64,000 nt of DNA from Bacillota bacterium (GTDB lineage: Bacteria; Bacillota; UBA4882; UBA8346). Positions 8,025-16,080 of this stretch are shown one piece after another. The translations under genes were made by a program, and so were the position numbers. Below the pieces are notes generated by a model that saw only the letters and a list, made by a program, of their open reading frames with translations, had not been told where the DNA came from and ran no database searches. The stretch's first letter is position 1. The number at the start of each line of letters is the position of its first letter. The stretch lies in the NCBI GenBank assembly GCA_023392595.1, contig JAEVYU010000053.1, forward strand, positions 74,724-138,723. The letters are read 5' to 3'.

Positions 8025-8699
8025 TCACCCTATCCACAATCCCTCGATCCGGATTTGCAGCCCCTCCGGGGTTTTATTGACGTAATTCACCAAACCGCTG
8101 TGACGCCAATGCAACATGCACATCCGGGGCTGGAAAAAGTAACGCATGCCGATTTTAATATCCGCCCGGGATTCTTTGACCAAGCCCTCGTAGCCTTCAG
8201 CGATATAATAGCCCATATCCTTGTAACCTTTTTCCCTGGGATGCAACGGGCCGGTCACACACCATTGAATGACCCCGGTCCGGTGGTCAACCTCCCTCAC
8301 AATGCCACAGTGAGTCACCGGACAGCCGCAAGACATCCCCAACGGCCGACCGATCAGTACATCGCCTTTTTGGATTTCCATCTCCCGGGTTAACATCGGG
8401 TTATGAGGAATGATGATTTCCCGCGGGCCCGGGTCTTCCGGAAAAGCCTCCAGGAAAAAATCGAAGTCCCGGCCTAAACTGTCTTGCCAGACCGGCTTTT
8501 TTTCGGCGCAGGCTTTTTCTTTTTGATTCAAATCCTTGATTTCCCGGTCGAACATTGAATTTTGGGCGGGTACCCGGTTTTCCGATATATAAATGCACCT
8601 TTTGCTCAGTTCCGGATTTTCAGTCAGCGGAACCATAAACTCTTCACAAGTCCGGTAACCGCAAAGGCCGCAGTTCATTCCCGGTAATTTGACTGTCAT
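8025..8699 (-). CDS. Fe-S protein with N-terminal CoFeSP-type [4Fe-4S] motif
   Basis: A 224-residue protein. Cysteines 10, 13, 18 and 35 form C-X2-C-X4-C-X16-C (CGLCGYRTCEEF), the four-cysteine cluster domain also found at the N-terminus of the large corrinoid Fe-S protein and in ferredoxin-like redox proteins. The remaining 160 residues are not familiar to me; they hold further cysteine groups (MSCGCPVTHCG, IQWCVTG, PRMCMLHW). It is the last gene of the operon SsuA-like, SsuC-like, small protein, ABC ATPase, GTPase, NifS. The context suggests a part in Fe-S or metal-centre assembly or in electron delivery to the nitrogenase-like enzymes. Confidence 0.75.
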   Translation of the reverse strand: MTVKLPGMNCGLCGYRTCEEFMVPLTENPELSKRCIYISENRVPAQNSMFDREIKDLNQKEKACAEKKPVWQDSLGRDFDFFLEAFPEDPGPREIIIPHNPMLTREMEIQKGDVLIGRPLGMSCGCPVTHCGIVREVDHRTGVIQWCVTGPLHPREKGYKDMGYYIAEGYEGLVKESRADIKIGMRYFFQPRMCMLHWRHSGLVNYVNKTPEGLQIRIEGLWIG

Positions 8700-8744
8700 G
8701 GACGATCGACTCTCCTTTTTTTGATTTCTGATTTTCGATAGGCT

Positions 8745-9917
8745 TTAGGATGCTATATTTCTGGAAGTTATCGGACGTAGTTCCGCCACAACCTGCGGCA
8801 GGATATCCAAAAACTGTTCCACTTCCTCTTTGGTGTTGAACCGGCCCAGGGTAATCCGCAGCCCGCCACGGGCCTTCAAGGGATCAAAACCAAGGGCTTG
8901 CAATACATAGGATGGTTCATTGGCATGCCCGGAACTACAGGCGCTTCCGGCGGAAATCGCCATCCCCGCTTCATCCAGAGCCAATAAAAGTTTAATAGCC
9001 TCGCCTTCTTGCCCGGCAAAACCAATGGATACATGTCCGGGTAAGCGCATATAGCGGTGGCCGATCAGGTAGGCGTTAGTGATTCGCCCCAGAATCCCAC
9101 CCATAAGATGTTCCCGCAACTGTACCAATCCCGCGATTTCCCCAGCCATGGTTTCACAAGTGATCTTAGCAGCAATTCCAAAACCGACAATCCCCGGCAC
9201 ATTCTCCGTTGCAGAACGCCGGCCTGCTTCCTGACCGCCGCCATGCAGTAACGGCTCTAACTTTAGCCCATTCCGGATATAAAGAGCCCCTACTCCTTTA
9301 GGGCCATATATCTTATGGGCGGAAACCGATAATAAATCAACAGCTTCCAAAATACTCAGGGGAATTTTGCCCAGTGCCTGGACTGCATCGGTATGAAAAA
9401 GGGCCCCATGATCGTGGGCAATCCGGGCCAGTTCCCCAATGGGCTGGATCGTACCGATTACATTGTTGGCGGTCATGATTGAAACCAGCCGGGTGGAAGG
9501 GCGGAGAGCCTTTTTTAAAAGCTCGGGATATACAGAACCGTCGGAGTCAACATCCAGGTAAGTTACATCCGCCCCCCGTTTTTCTAAATAAGCGCAGGTT
9601 TCAAGTATCGCCGGATGTTCTATTTTGCTGGTGATGAGATGAAACGGTGTATTCCGGAAAGTTTCAAAGACTCCGACTAAGGCGAAATTATCTGCTTCGG
9701 TACCACTGCCGGTAAAGATGACTTCATCCGGGGTTGCATTCAGCAAGTCTGCCACTTGTTGGCGGGCTTTTTCGATCGCGCTGCGTACTTCGCGGCCTGC
9801 TTTGTGCATGCTGGATGGATTACCGTACCATTCACGAATAAAACAAGACATGCCCTCGGCCACCCGGGGATCCACCGGCGTGGTGGCTGAATTATCGAAA
9901 TAAATTTGCGCGCCCAT
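8745..9917 (-). CDS. nifS: Cysteine desulfurase, NifS/IscS type
   Basis: A 390-residue PLP enzyme that transfers sulfur from cysteine as a persulfide to Fe-S or metallocofactor scaffolds. The PLP lysine is K202 (SAHKIYGPKG) and the persulfide cysteine is C327 in SAGSACSSG, so it is a group I desulfurase with full length and intact active site. The ATG at 9917 follows GGGGGC and sits three bases after the GTPase gene stop. Within this operon it most likely supplies sulfur to the nitrogenase-like or Fe-S proteins rather than being the general IscS; that is inference. Confidence 0.93.
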   Translation of the reverse strand: MGAQIYFDNSATTPVDPRVAEGMSCFIREWYGNPSSMHKAGREVRSAIEKARQQVADLLNATPDEVIFTGSGTEADNFALVGVFETFRNTPFHLITSKIEHPAILETCAYLEKRGADVTYLDVDSDGSVYPELLKKALRPSTRLVSIMTANNVIGTIQPIGELARIAHDHGALFHTDAVQALGKIPLSILEAVDLLSVSAHKIYGPKGVGALYIRNGLKLEPLLHGGGQEAGRRSATENVPGIVGFGIAAKITCETMAGEIAGLVQLREHLMGGILGRITNAYLIGHRYMRLPGHVSIGFAGQEGEAIKLLLALDEAGMAISAGSACSSGHANEPSYVLQALGFDPLKARGGLRITLGRFNTKEEVEQFLDILPQVVAELRPITSRNIAS

Positions 9918-9920
9918 GGT

Positions 9921-10637
9921 TTATTGCCCCCGGTAAAAATTTTGATTTTCCAGGGAGCGGACCACTCCAAAGTGAGATTGCCAGCCAACTTCCTTTTTGC
10001 CGACACAAATCGTGCAGGTCCCCACCGGGGGATTACCCCGCAGAAATAGTTGCCCGCCGGTCATTGCAGCCGCAACTTCCGGGGAATCGTGTATTTCTTC
10101 GATAATCGGATCAATGCCAATCCCATACAAAGCATTGACTTCGCGGATCGTTACATTGGGCGCAACTTCCTGGATCCGGGCCCGGAAAACTTCCCGTTCC
10201 GCTTGGGAGACCCGATCGATTTTGGTAACCACTGCGATATCGGAAAGGGAAAGCATCGGGCCTACTTTTAAGGGAAGATTCATCCCACTGGTGGCTTCCA
10301 GGACCACAATCCCCAAAATATTCTGCACATAAGGCGAACAACGCAGGCAAAGTCCGGCAGTCTCTACTATCAACAAATTGGCTTGCTTTTCTTCAGCCCA
10401 TTTCAAAGCATCGCCCAATATCATTACATTGCAATGATCGGGGCACAATTCGCCGGAATAGATTTTACGGGTGGCGATGCCAAATTCGACGGCCAGTTCG
10501 ACGTCTTCTTCGGCAAACTGAACGTCGATTTTTAAAAAGGCCACTTTCTCACCGGCATCTTGCAACTTCCGGATTAGATGGCGGCAAAGGGAGGTTTTTC
10601 CGGTGGTGGCCGGACCGGCGATGATTAACAATTTCAT
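9921..10637 (-). CDS. HypB/UreG-like G3E-type GTPase
   Basis: A 238-residue P-loop GTPase: Walker A GPATTGKTS (residues 8-16), a VTKID-type guanine-specificity motif near residue 136, and paired cysteines (ELCPDHC, CLRC and, near the C-terminus, GTCTIC) that could bind metal. Relatives such as HypB load nickel into hydrogenase. No hydrogenase or urease genes are nearby, so I would expect a metal-insertion or energy-coupling role for another enzyme, probably the nitrogenase-like proteins. ATGA overlap (10634-10637) with the ABC ATPase gene shows tight coupling. Confidence 0.8.
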   Translation of the reverse strand: MKLLIIAGPATTGKTSLCRHLIRKLQDAGEKVAFLKIDVQFAEEDVELAVEFGIATRKIYSGELCPDHCNVMILGDALKWAEEKQANLLIVETAGLCLRCSPYVQNILGIVVLEATSGMNLPLKVGPMLSLSDIAVVTKIDRVSQAEREVFRARIQEVAPNVTIREVNALYGIGIDPIIEEIHDSPEVAAAMTGGQLFLRGNPPVGTCTICVGKKEVGWQSHFGVVRSLENQNFYRGQ

Positions 10638-11443
10638 GGGATGGCCTCCTCCAGATCGGGTGCGAAAATCCGCTTCCCAAGACGTAATTTTTCACGTAAA
10701 AAAGCCAGTCGATCATCGAGTCCGCAAACACCAACCGATAACTTCCGTTCTTCACTACTTGTTTGGAGCACCTCGATCATATTCCCTTCTCGCATCACAA
10801 TCCGAAAATCCGATAACAAAACGATCCGGGGATCATGGGTGACAAAAATAAAGATCTTATGGTGTTCTTTTAGTAATTGCAACGCTTTGGTACGGTGAAT
10901 TCCGGCGTTTTCCACTTCATCCAGGAGCACAATCGGGGTATCGCAAATGACAGTAGCATCGGCAATGAGCAGCGCCCGGGTTTGACCGCCCGATAACTCC
11001 GTCATTCTACACTCTTGATTGATAGGTTCTCCGGTCAATTGATTGGCGAAATCAATAACCTTTTCAATCAGCTCCAGAGGATTTTTTTGACGGATCCGGG
11101 CGTGCGTTTCCAGAAATTTATCAACCGGAAGATCGGATAAAAAATTAGTATGCTGGGTAATCAGGGCGATTGGGTTGTGAGCCGGGTCTTTCCGGTAGAT
11201 TGCAGGGGGAATCTCTCCGTTGATTAAAATTTGCCGCCCGGTTGGCGTATTTCGATTGGCTAATAACTCGATATCGTTAATCAAAGTTGTCTTGCCGGAA
11301 CCGGTAGGGCCTACAATGCTGACTACATCACCCATTTTAAGTTCAACCCCTTGTACAGGCTCAGGTTTACCGTTCCGGCCATGGCCGCCGAAAATCGTTA
11401 CGGTTGACACATCCGTATCTACCGTATTTATAAGCTGCTTCAA
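10634..11443 (-). CDS. Atypical ABC-type ATPase
   Basis: A 269-residue ATPase with Walker A (GPTGSGKTT), ELSGGQ signature and a modified Walker B (IVLLDEVENAG instead of the usual DEPTSALD), ending in FVTHDP. This differs from SsuB/TauB, the ATPases that normally partner the permease encoded upstream, and from the amino acid transporter ATPases at 995 and 23250. It may still energise the SsuC-like permease, or it may be a soluble ABC ATPase acting with the GTPase. Start taken as the TTG at 11443 (AGGAG nine bases upstream); a TTG at 11452 is also in frame. Confidence 0.75.
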   Translation of the reverse strand: MKQLINTVDTDVSTVTIFGGHGRNGKPEPVQGVELKMGDVVSIVGPTGSGKTTLINDIELLANRNTPTGRQILINGEIPPAIYRKDPAHNPIALITQHTNFLSDLPVDKFLETHARIRQKNPLELIEKVIDFANQLTGEPINQECRMTELSGGQTRALLIADATVICDTPIVLLDEVENAGIHRTKALQLLKEHHKIFIFVTHDPRIVLLSDFRIVMREGNMIEVLQTSSEERKLSVGVCGLDDRLAFLREKLRLGKRIFAPDLEEAIP

Positions 11444-11555
11444 TTCCTTCAACTCCTAATGTAGAATACTGAAACCCCTATGGATCTCACTGAAAACATC
11501 GTATTCTTTAGGCCCGGAGTATGTGAGTAAAGTCATTGATTTACTTGGTATATAA

Positions 11556-11813
11556 TTATCGAAATTTTTTTGCTTCATGAAGGCTAAATGAGGAGGGAAG
11601 GGCTGGTGTCGAAAAATAATCGGTGAATCCGAAATCCATCCCGAATTGGGTTAAATTACGGAGTATTCCTCCACAAAGTTCGATTCCCAGCCGAAGATTT
11701 TCGGTTTTCCGTAAAAATTCAATTTCTCCCGAAAGATAGATGGCTTTGGCGTCTTGGGCAAGCTGGGAGGCTTTCTGTTCAACGCGAATTTTGGCAATAC
11801 CTTTCTTAAGCAT
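11556..11813 (-). CDS. Small protein of unknown function
   Basis: An 85-residue protein whose ATG at 11813 overlaps the stop of the upstream permease and is preceded by GGAAAGAGA. It is mostly helical by eye, with a charged N-terminal half (IRVEQKASQLAQDAKAIYLS) and a small Gly/Cys segment (GIELCGGILRNL). I do not recognise a family. Its fixed place between the permease and the ABC ATPase suggests it belongs to that system. A further 112 bases without a gene separate it from the ATPase. Confidence 0.6.
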   Translation of the reverse strand: MLKKGIAKIRVEQKASQLAQDAKAIYLSGEIEFLRKTENLRLGIELCGGILRNLTQFGMDFGFTDYFSTPALPSSFSLHEAKKFR

Positions 11814-12579
11814 TCTCTTTCCAACGATGAATTCTTTTTTCAATCATTTGCAGCGCATAATTAATCACCACGCCCAAAATCGCCATTGCTACGATGGCAG
11901 AAAACATTCGGGGAATTTGATATTTGGTTTCGGCGTCAAATAACAAAAAGCCCAGTCCTTTGCTGGCTCCAAGCATCTCAGCTGCTGTCAGGATCAGGAT
12001 CGAAGTCGTCGCACTCAGACGAATCCCTGTAAAGATACTGGGAAAGGCTGAAGGTAAAATGACTTTATAAAATAGAGTGACTGGTGAAGCGCACATGGAA
12101 CGGGCTGATTTGATCAGCAACGGATCAACCGTTTTCACCCCGGAGATGGTATTTAACAAAACAGCCCATTGAACCCCCCAAAAAACCAACGCAACTTTGG
12201 AAACCTCTCCAATGCCGAACAGAAACATAAACACCGGCAGCAAAGCAATGGTCGATATTTGCCGGAAGGTCTGCAACAAGGGATCAATATAATATTCAAA
12301 CCTTTTAAACCAACCGATGAGCAATCCCAGCGGAATTGCAAACAACAACCCCAGCGCAAACCCGATCAAAGCCCGCTGCAGGCTGATGGCGATATGTACG
12401 AATAGCTCACCACTGGAGGCCATACTCACAAAGGTAGCCATAACCGTCGAAAACGGCGGGATAAACGCCGGGTTCACCATCCTGGTGCGAGTGGCAACTT
12501 CCCAAAGTAAAAGAAATGCCAGGATGCCGAGGAACTTACGCAAATTTAAAATGAAACCTTGTAAGCGATTTGAATTCAT
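11806..12579 (-). CDS. Nitrate/sulfonate/taurine-type ABC transporter permease (SsuC-like)
   Basis: A 257-residue inner-membrane permease of the SsuC/TauC/NrtB family with about six membrane segments and the family loop near MCASPVTLFYKVILPSAFPS. The start is the ATG at 12579, eight bases after GAGGTG. It is closely similar to the permease at 17794-18576 (both contain PLLQTFRQ and VEPLLIKSARSM-like segments), so this region carries two paralogous importers. It lies 80 bases after the binding-protein gene, with a strong hairpin between. Confidence 0.92.
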   Translation of the reverse strand: MNSNRLQGFILNLRKFLGILAFLLLWEVATRTRMVNPAFIPPFSTVMATFVSMASSGELFVHIAISLQRALIGFALGLLFAIPLGLLIGWFKRFEYYIDPLLQTFRQISTIALLPVFMFLFGIGEVSKVALVFWGVQWAVLLNTISGVKTVDPLLIKSARSMCASPVTLFYKVILPSAFPSIFTGIRLSATTSILILTAAEMLGASKGLGFLLFDAETKYQIPRMFSAIVAMAILGVVINYALQMIEKRIHRWKENA

Positions 12580-12610
12580 TCGGGTGCACCTCTTACAATA
12601 TTTCTTACTT

Positions 12611-12653
12611 TTTCTCCGGCGAAATGGAACCATCATCCTCCTCGCCGGAGAAA
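12611..12653 (-). promoter_or_regulatory. Intercistronic stem-loop
   Basis: A 12-base perfect inverted repeat, TTTCTCCGGCGA (12611-12622) with its complement (12642-12653), lies between the binding-protein and permease genes. On the minus strand it is followed by AAAAAG rather than a U run, so it looks like an mRNA-stability or processing hairpin that would favour the binding protein over the permease, not a full terminator. Confidence 0.6.
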
Positions 12654-12659
12654 GCATGC

Positions 12660-13727
12660 TTAAGGAATTTTAGGAACCGGCAACTCTTTGGTGTAATAGG
12701 GATTGAGACGGTTGGTAAAAATGTCATGGGCCTTAATTTCACCCGGTTTTTCAAATCCTGCCAGCTTGTTTTTGTAAGCCGTTTGAATCCACCAGTCAAT
12801 CTGGGACGACTGAATCCACCATTGATCGGGATAAACATTCCCCGCCATATCTTTCAGGGGGATCTTCAAATATTTTGATTCAATCTCCAAAGCCTCCTGA
12901 TAATGCTTGTTAATCCAGTGCTGGGCTTTTAAATCGGCCACAATATAGGCCTTGACCACATCCGGATATTTTTTGATAAAATCTTCACTAAAAGCCCGGA
13001 CGGCAAGTCCCCCGATTGTGCCATCACCGGCTTTACTGCCAATATCCCAACTGGTAGTCAGTATTTTCACACCGCCGGCATTTTCAGCTTTCACGTTATA
13101 AGGAGGATGTACTACGGCTACATCAATTAGGCCCTGGCGCAACGCCTCTTCCTGGAGCTGGTCTTTCATCACGACAATCTCGATTTTGTTTTTCGGTAAA
13201 TGATTTTGACGCAAAAATTCGGCGGTTAGCAGTTCCACACAACCTCCTAAGGAAGCTACTGCTATTTTCTTGCCGATTAAGTCTTTGGGGGACTTGATCT
13301 TCCCATCGTCTTTGATGAGCCAGGTCATATGGAGCTTATTATTTTCCGGATTATCAACCATACTGTGCAACACGATTTTAATCGGGAAACCGGCTTTCCG
13401 GGCTACCGCAATATTGGTGGGATGGCCGGATCCAAACAAATCATTATCACCTTTCACTACCGATAAAGCCAAATCGGCTCCTTGTGATAAAACTCCGGTA
13501 TAGATGGGTTTGATATTTACTTCTTTGAAATACCCGTTCAAGTCCCCAATAATAAACTCATTAAAGCCGGTAAAAGTCGGCGTGCGAAGTTTAAACTCCC
13601 GGGTTAACCTGCCATTGACAAATTTGGGTCCACTCTCCCCGGCAAGGGTCAAAGCCAATTTTCCTCCAAAAGCAAGCAAAATCGCCAGAATAGCAAAGGT
13701 CCCTATGAAAATCAGATTTTTTTTCAA
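12660..13727 (-). CDS. Nitrate/sulfonate/taurine-type ABC substrate-binding protein (SsuA-like)
   Basis: A 355-residue secreted binding protein of the NMT1/SsuA superfamily with an N-terminal hydrophobic signal or anchor (about residues 3-28) and no lipobox cysteine. Features seen: FNEFIIGDLNGYFKEVNI, HPTNIAVARKAG and VAVVHPPYN segments that line the ligand cleft in the family. TTG start at 13727, eight bases after GGAGGAG. First gene of the seven-gene operon to 8025 and preceded by leader element L2. The paralogue at 16767 shares the VHPPY/LHPPY segment and C-terminal IFTNRLNPYY/IYTNDYNPYY. The ligand could be a sulfonate, alkyl sulfur compound or similar; not determinable from sequence. Confidence 0.9.
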   Translation of the reverse strand: MKKNLIFIGTFAILAILLAFGGKLALTLAGESGPKFVNGRLTREFKLRTPTFTGFNEFIIGDLNGYFKEVNIKPIYTGVLSQGADLALSVVKGDNDLFGSGHPTNIAVARKAGFPIKIVLHSMVDNPENNKLHMTWLIKDDGKIKSPKDLIGKKIAVASLGGCVELLTAEFLRQNHLPKNKIEIVVMKDQLQEEALRQGLIDVAVVHPPYNVKAENAGGVKILTTSWDIGSKAGDGTIGGLAVRAFSEDFIKKYPDVVKAYIVADLKAQHWINKHYQEALEIESKYLKIPLKDMAGNVYPDQWWIQSSQIDWWIQTAYKNKLAGFEKPGEIKAHDIFTNRLNPYYTKELPVPKIP

Positions 13728-13757
13728 TTGAACGCTCCTCCTTTATTTTTCTTCAAT

Positions 13758-13807
13758 AAAAAAGCCGGACATGCAACGATGCAAATCCAGCCTCTAGTCG
13801 ACTAGTC
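13758..13807 (-). promoter_or_regulatory. Leader element L2: small hairpin plus terminator
   Basis: Minus strand: UGACUAGUCGACUAGAG, a CUAG/CUAG hairpin at 13794-13805, then a GC-rich terminator (stem GCUGGAUUUGCA with UGCAUGUCCGGC) and six U ending at 13758. It is the most diverged of the five copies: the loop is shorter and the CUGG is CUAG, but the compensating changes keep the stem. It lies between the class V PLP enzyme gene and the SsuA-like gene, 31 bases before the latter's start. Confidence 0.65.
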
Positions 13808-13863
13808 AGCCTGGGATTACCCTTTTTATTCCATGTGGAGTTCCCTTCTATTTCTGATTGAAG

Positions 13864-15033
13864 TCAACTTCTATTTCCGTTATTTTGCAACGCGGCAACC
13901 GACTGGATAAAATCTTCGAGTTCTTTTTCGGTATTATAAAATGCGATGGAGGCTCTAGCTGCCGCCAATTCTTTGATTCCCCTGATAATAATTTTTTTAC
14001 CGGCCAAGGTTTCCACGATCGTTGGCGGTTCAACTCCCAAAACCCTAAAACTGACTAAACCGGCGGCTTTCTCAGGCGTGAGTACCGTCACACCTTTAAT
14101 TGCCGCCAATTGAGACTTGACCTTTTCCGCTAATTGCCTGGTCCGTTCGAAGATCTCACTCCAGCCGATTTTTTCAGTTAACCAATTGAGGCTGGCCTTT
14201 TGGCCTGCCAAATTCGGCAGATTCATGGTTGAAATTTCAAAACGTTCCGCACCATGACGCAGAATATAGGTTTCATCCTGAGAAAATTGAGCGACCGAAC
14301 CATAGCCGATAAAGGGTTGGAATAATTCCTCCAATCGGCCTTGCCTGGAAAAAAGGGCGCCTGTTCCTTCGGGGCCCAATAACCATTTATGTCCCGGTAA
14401 ACTGTAATAATCCACATCCAATGCTTTTACATCAACCGGTATTGTCCCAACCGACTGGGCGCCGTCCACCAATACCGGAATCCCTTTTCCATGGGCTAGG
14501 TGAATAATGTCATTTAAAGGAAGGAGAGCACCCGTACTGTATGAAACATGCGATAAGGCTATCAGTTTTGTGCGGCTGGTAATTTGTTCTTCAATAGCTC
14601 GAACTGGATCAGTACCAACCTTTGCCTTTTTTACAATGACCCCATAACGTTTTGCAATCTGAAATAATGGCAAAAGGATGGCTCCATGTTCGATATCGGT
14701 CGTGAGGACTTCATCACCTTTGTGCCAGTTTCTGCCATTGACAACAATATTAATTCCCTCCGTAGTATTTTGAGTAAGGGCCAATTCTTCGGGCAAGGCA
14801 TTGATCAGTTTGCTTAAAGCCACCCTCACTTCATTTTTGATGGCTCTTTTTCGTAGATAAATATCTACCCCTGCTCTGCCGTTTATTAATTCATAATCCT
14901 GTTCCTGCCTGATTGCTGCTACGGTTTCTTCAGAAAGAGGTCCCACAGCTCCGGTATTGAGATATAAATATTGATTCAGCAGCTTCAGCGATTTTCTTAT
15001 AATTTCCAGATTGATTTTATTAACGGGTGCCAT
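13864..15033 (-). CDS. Class V aminotransferase-fold PLP enzyme, possibly cystine/cysteine C-S lyase
   Basis: A 389-residue enzyme of the NifS/isopenicillin epimerase fold. PLP lysine is K216 (GHKWLLGPEG). Unlike the NifS at 8745 it has no cysteine in the C-terminal catalytic loop, so it should not make a protein persulfide by the IscS route. Within the fold, cyanobacterial L-cysteine/cystine lyase (C-DES) and epimerase-like enzymes also lack it. With sulfur genes on both sides, a C-S lyase releasing sulfide or persulfide is the best guess. The ATG at 15033 follows GAGGAG. It is under promoter 15184-15212 and leader L3, and may be cotranscribed through L2 into the SsuA-like operon. Confidence 0.8.
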   Translation of the reverse strand: MAPVNKINLEIIRKSLKLLNQYLYLNTGAVGPLSEETVAAIRQEQDYELINGRAGVDIYLRKRAIKNEVRVALSKLINALPEELALTQNTTEGINIVVNGRNWHKGDEVLTTDIEHGAILLPLFQIAKRYGVIVKKAKVGTDPVRAIEEQITSRTKLIALSHVSYSTGALLPLNDIIHLAHGKGIPVLVDGAQSVGTIPVDVKALDVDYYSLPGHKWLLGPEGTGALFSRQGRLEELFQPFIGYGSVAQFSQDETYILRHGAERFEISTMNLPNLAGQKASLNWLTEKIGWSEIFERTRQLAEKVKSQLAAIKGVTVLTPEKAAGLVSFRVLGVEPPTIVETLAGKKIIIRGIKELAAARASIAFYNTEKELEDFIQSVAALQNNGNRS

Positions 15034-15082
15034 CCTTTTGACTCCTCGATTCATTTTAAACCTTTACCATGATGCGTGTAAT

Positions 15083-15144
15083 AAAAAAGATCAAGTGAGT
15101 TTCTTTTCCAAGAAAGTAACTTGATCTCCAGTCTATCTGGTCAA
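15083..15144 (-). promoter_or_regulatory. Leader element L3: conserved small hairpin plus terminator
   Basis: Minus strand: UUGACCAGAUAGACUGGAGA with CCAG/CUGG around AUAGA (15128-15140), running straight into a terminator with stem GAUCAAGU/ACUUGAUC (15119-15126 with 15089-15096) and six U. It lies 50 bases before the PLP enzyme start and about 35 bases after the predicted transcription start. This is the copy closest to the consensus. Confidence 0.78.
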
Positions 15145-15183
15145 CCGAACGCGATATTGAATTTATCCAATAGGTTTACTTTT

Positions 15184-15212
15184 ATATTATGATAGAATCC
15201 TTCTTTTGTCAA
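15184..15212 (-). promoter_or_regulatory. Promoter for leader L3 and the class V PLP enzyme
   Basis: Minus strand TTGACA (15207-15212), 17-base spacer, TAATAT (15184-15189). The arrangement matches the promoter at 6284-6312, giving short leaders that consist largely of the L element. Confidence 0.65.
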
Positions 15213-15380
15213 CCTATTTTCCAGATTTCCCCTTGGTAGTATAATAGGATCGTTTTAATTTTTAATTTAGAACATTCGTACTTGATCCTTAAGCGGGATT
15301 ATGGTAGAATTCTTATTAATTTAATCAAATTACTATATTATTGCACGAAAATAGATTCCCCGAAATCAGGTGCATTGGTT

Positions 15381-16070
15381 ATGATTCAACAAAGCCTATC
15401 TTTTGCCGTTTCCGATCAAGTAAAAACTCTGGGCTGGAATGGTATTGGTTTGGAAATTACCGGTCTGCAGAATAAAGAATCGGATCCATCGTTTGAACGG
15501 CTGAAAAGCGAGGCCATCCAGAAAATACTTAGCATACTATCTCCTGAGCTCCTAAAAACAGATCCTATCTTAAAGGGCTTTAAACAATTACACGAAAGAA
15601 TCAATCATTCCAACCGTGAGACCATCGCCGCCTCGGAAAACTTATTGAATTTCCTGTTGAAAACCGCTACAATCCCTCATATAAACTTGTTGGTTGACAT
15701 CTATAACCTGGTTTCAATTGAAACGCGCTTAGCCCTGGGCGCCCATGATATCAACCAAATATCGGGGAGCGTCCAGATTCGTCTGATGGACGGAACGGAA
15801 AACTTTTGGCCCATCGGCGCCAGTGAACCCAAAAAAGTGAGACCCGGAGATTATGCCTATATCGATAATAATAATGACATACTTTGTTGGCTGGAAGTCA
15901 GACAAGTAGAGAAAACCAAGGTTACACTCGATACCCATGATTGCTTTTACATTATACAGGGAAACTCTGCTACGGATGGGGCCTATCTATTGAATGCCGC
16001 CAACCGTTTGATCGGCTTGACCAAACAATTCTGCGGCGGCCAGGAACGGGTGTTGTATATACCAAGTTAA
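15381..16070 (+). CDS. B3/B4 tRNA-binding-domain-like protein
   Basis: A 229-residue protein resembling the stand-alone B3/B4 domain (the editing-domain fold of phenylalanyl-tRNA synthetase beta). Middle part NLLVDIYNLVSIETRLALGAHD and the C-terminal GNSATDGAYLLNAANRL segment are typical. Such proteins are thought to act in tRNA or amino acid editing. The ATG at 15381 follows AGGTG; an upstream extension of the frame lacks a ribosome site. It is transcribed away from the sulfur operon and pairs with the HAD phosphatase gene 10 bases downstream. Confidence 0.8.
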   Translation: MIQQSLSFAVSDQVKTLGWNGIGLEITGLQNKESDPSFERLKSEAIQKILSILSPELLKTDPILKGFKQLHERINHSNRETIAASENLLNFLLKTATIPHINLLVDIYNLVSIETRLALGAHDINQISGSVQIRLMDGTENFWPIGASEPKKVRPGDYAYIDNNNDILCWLEVRQVEKTKVTLDTHDCFYIIQGNSATDGAYLLNAANRLIGLTKQFCGGQERVLYIPS

Positions 16071-16080
16071 TGGAGTCGTT

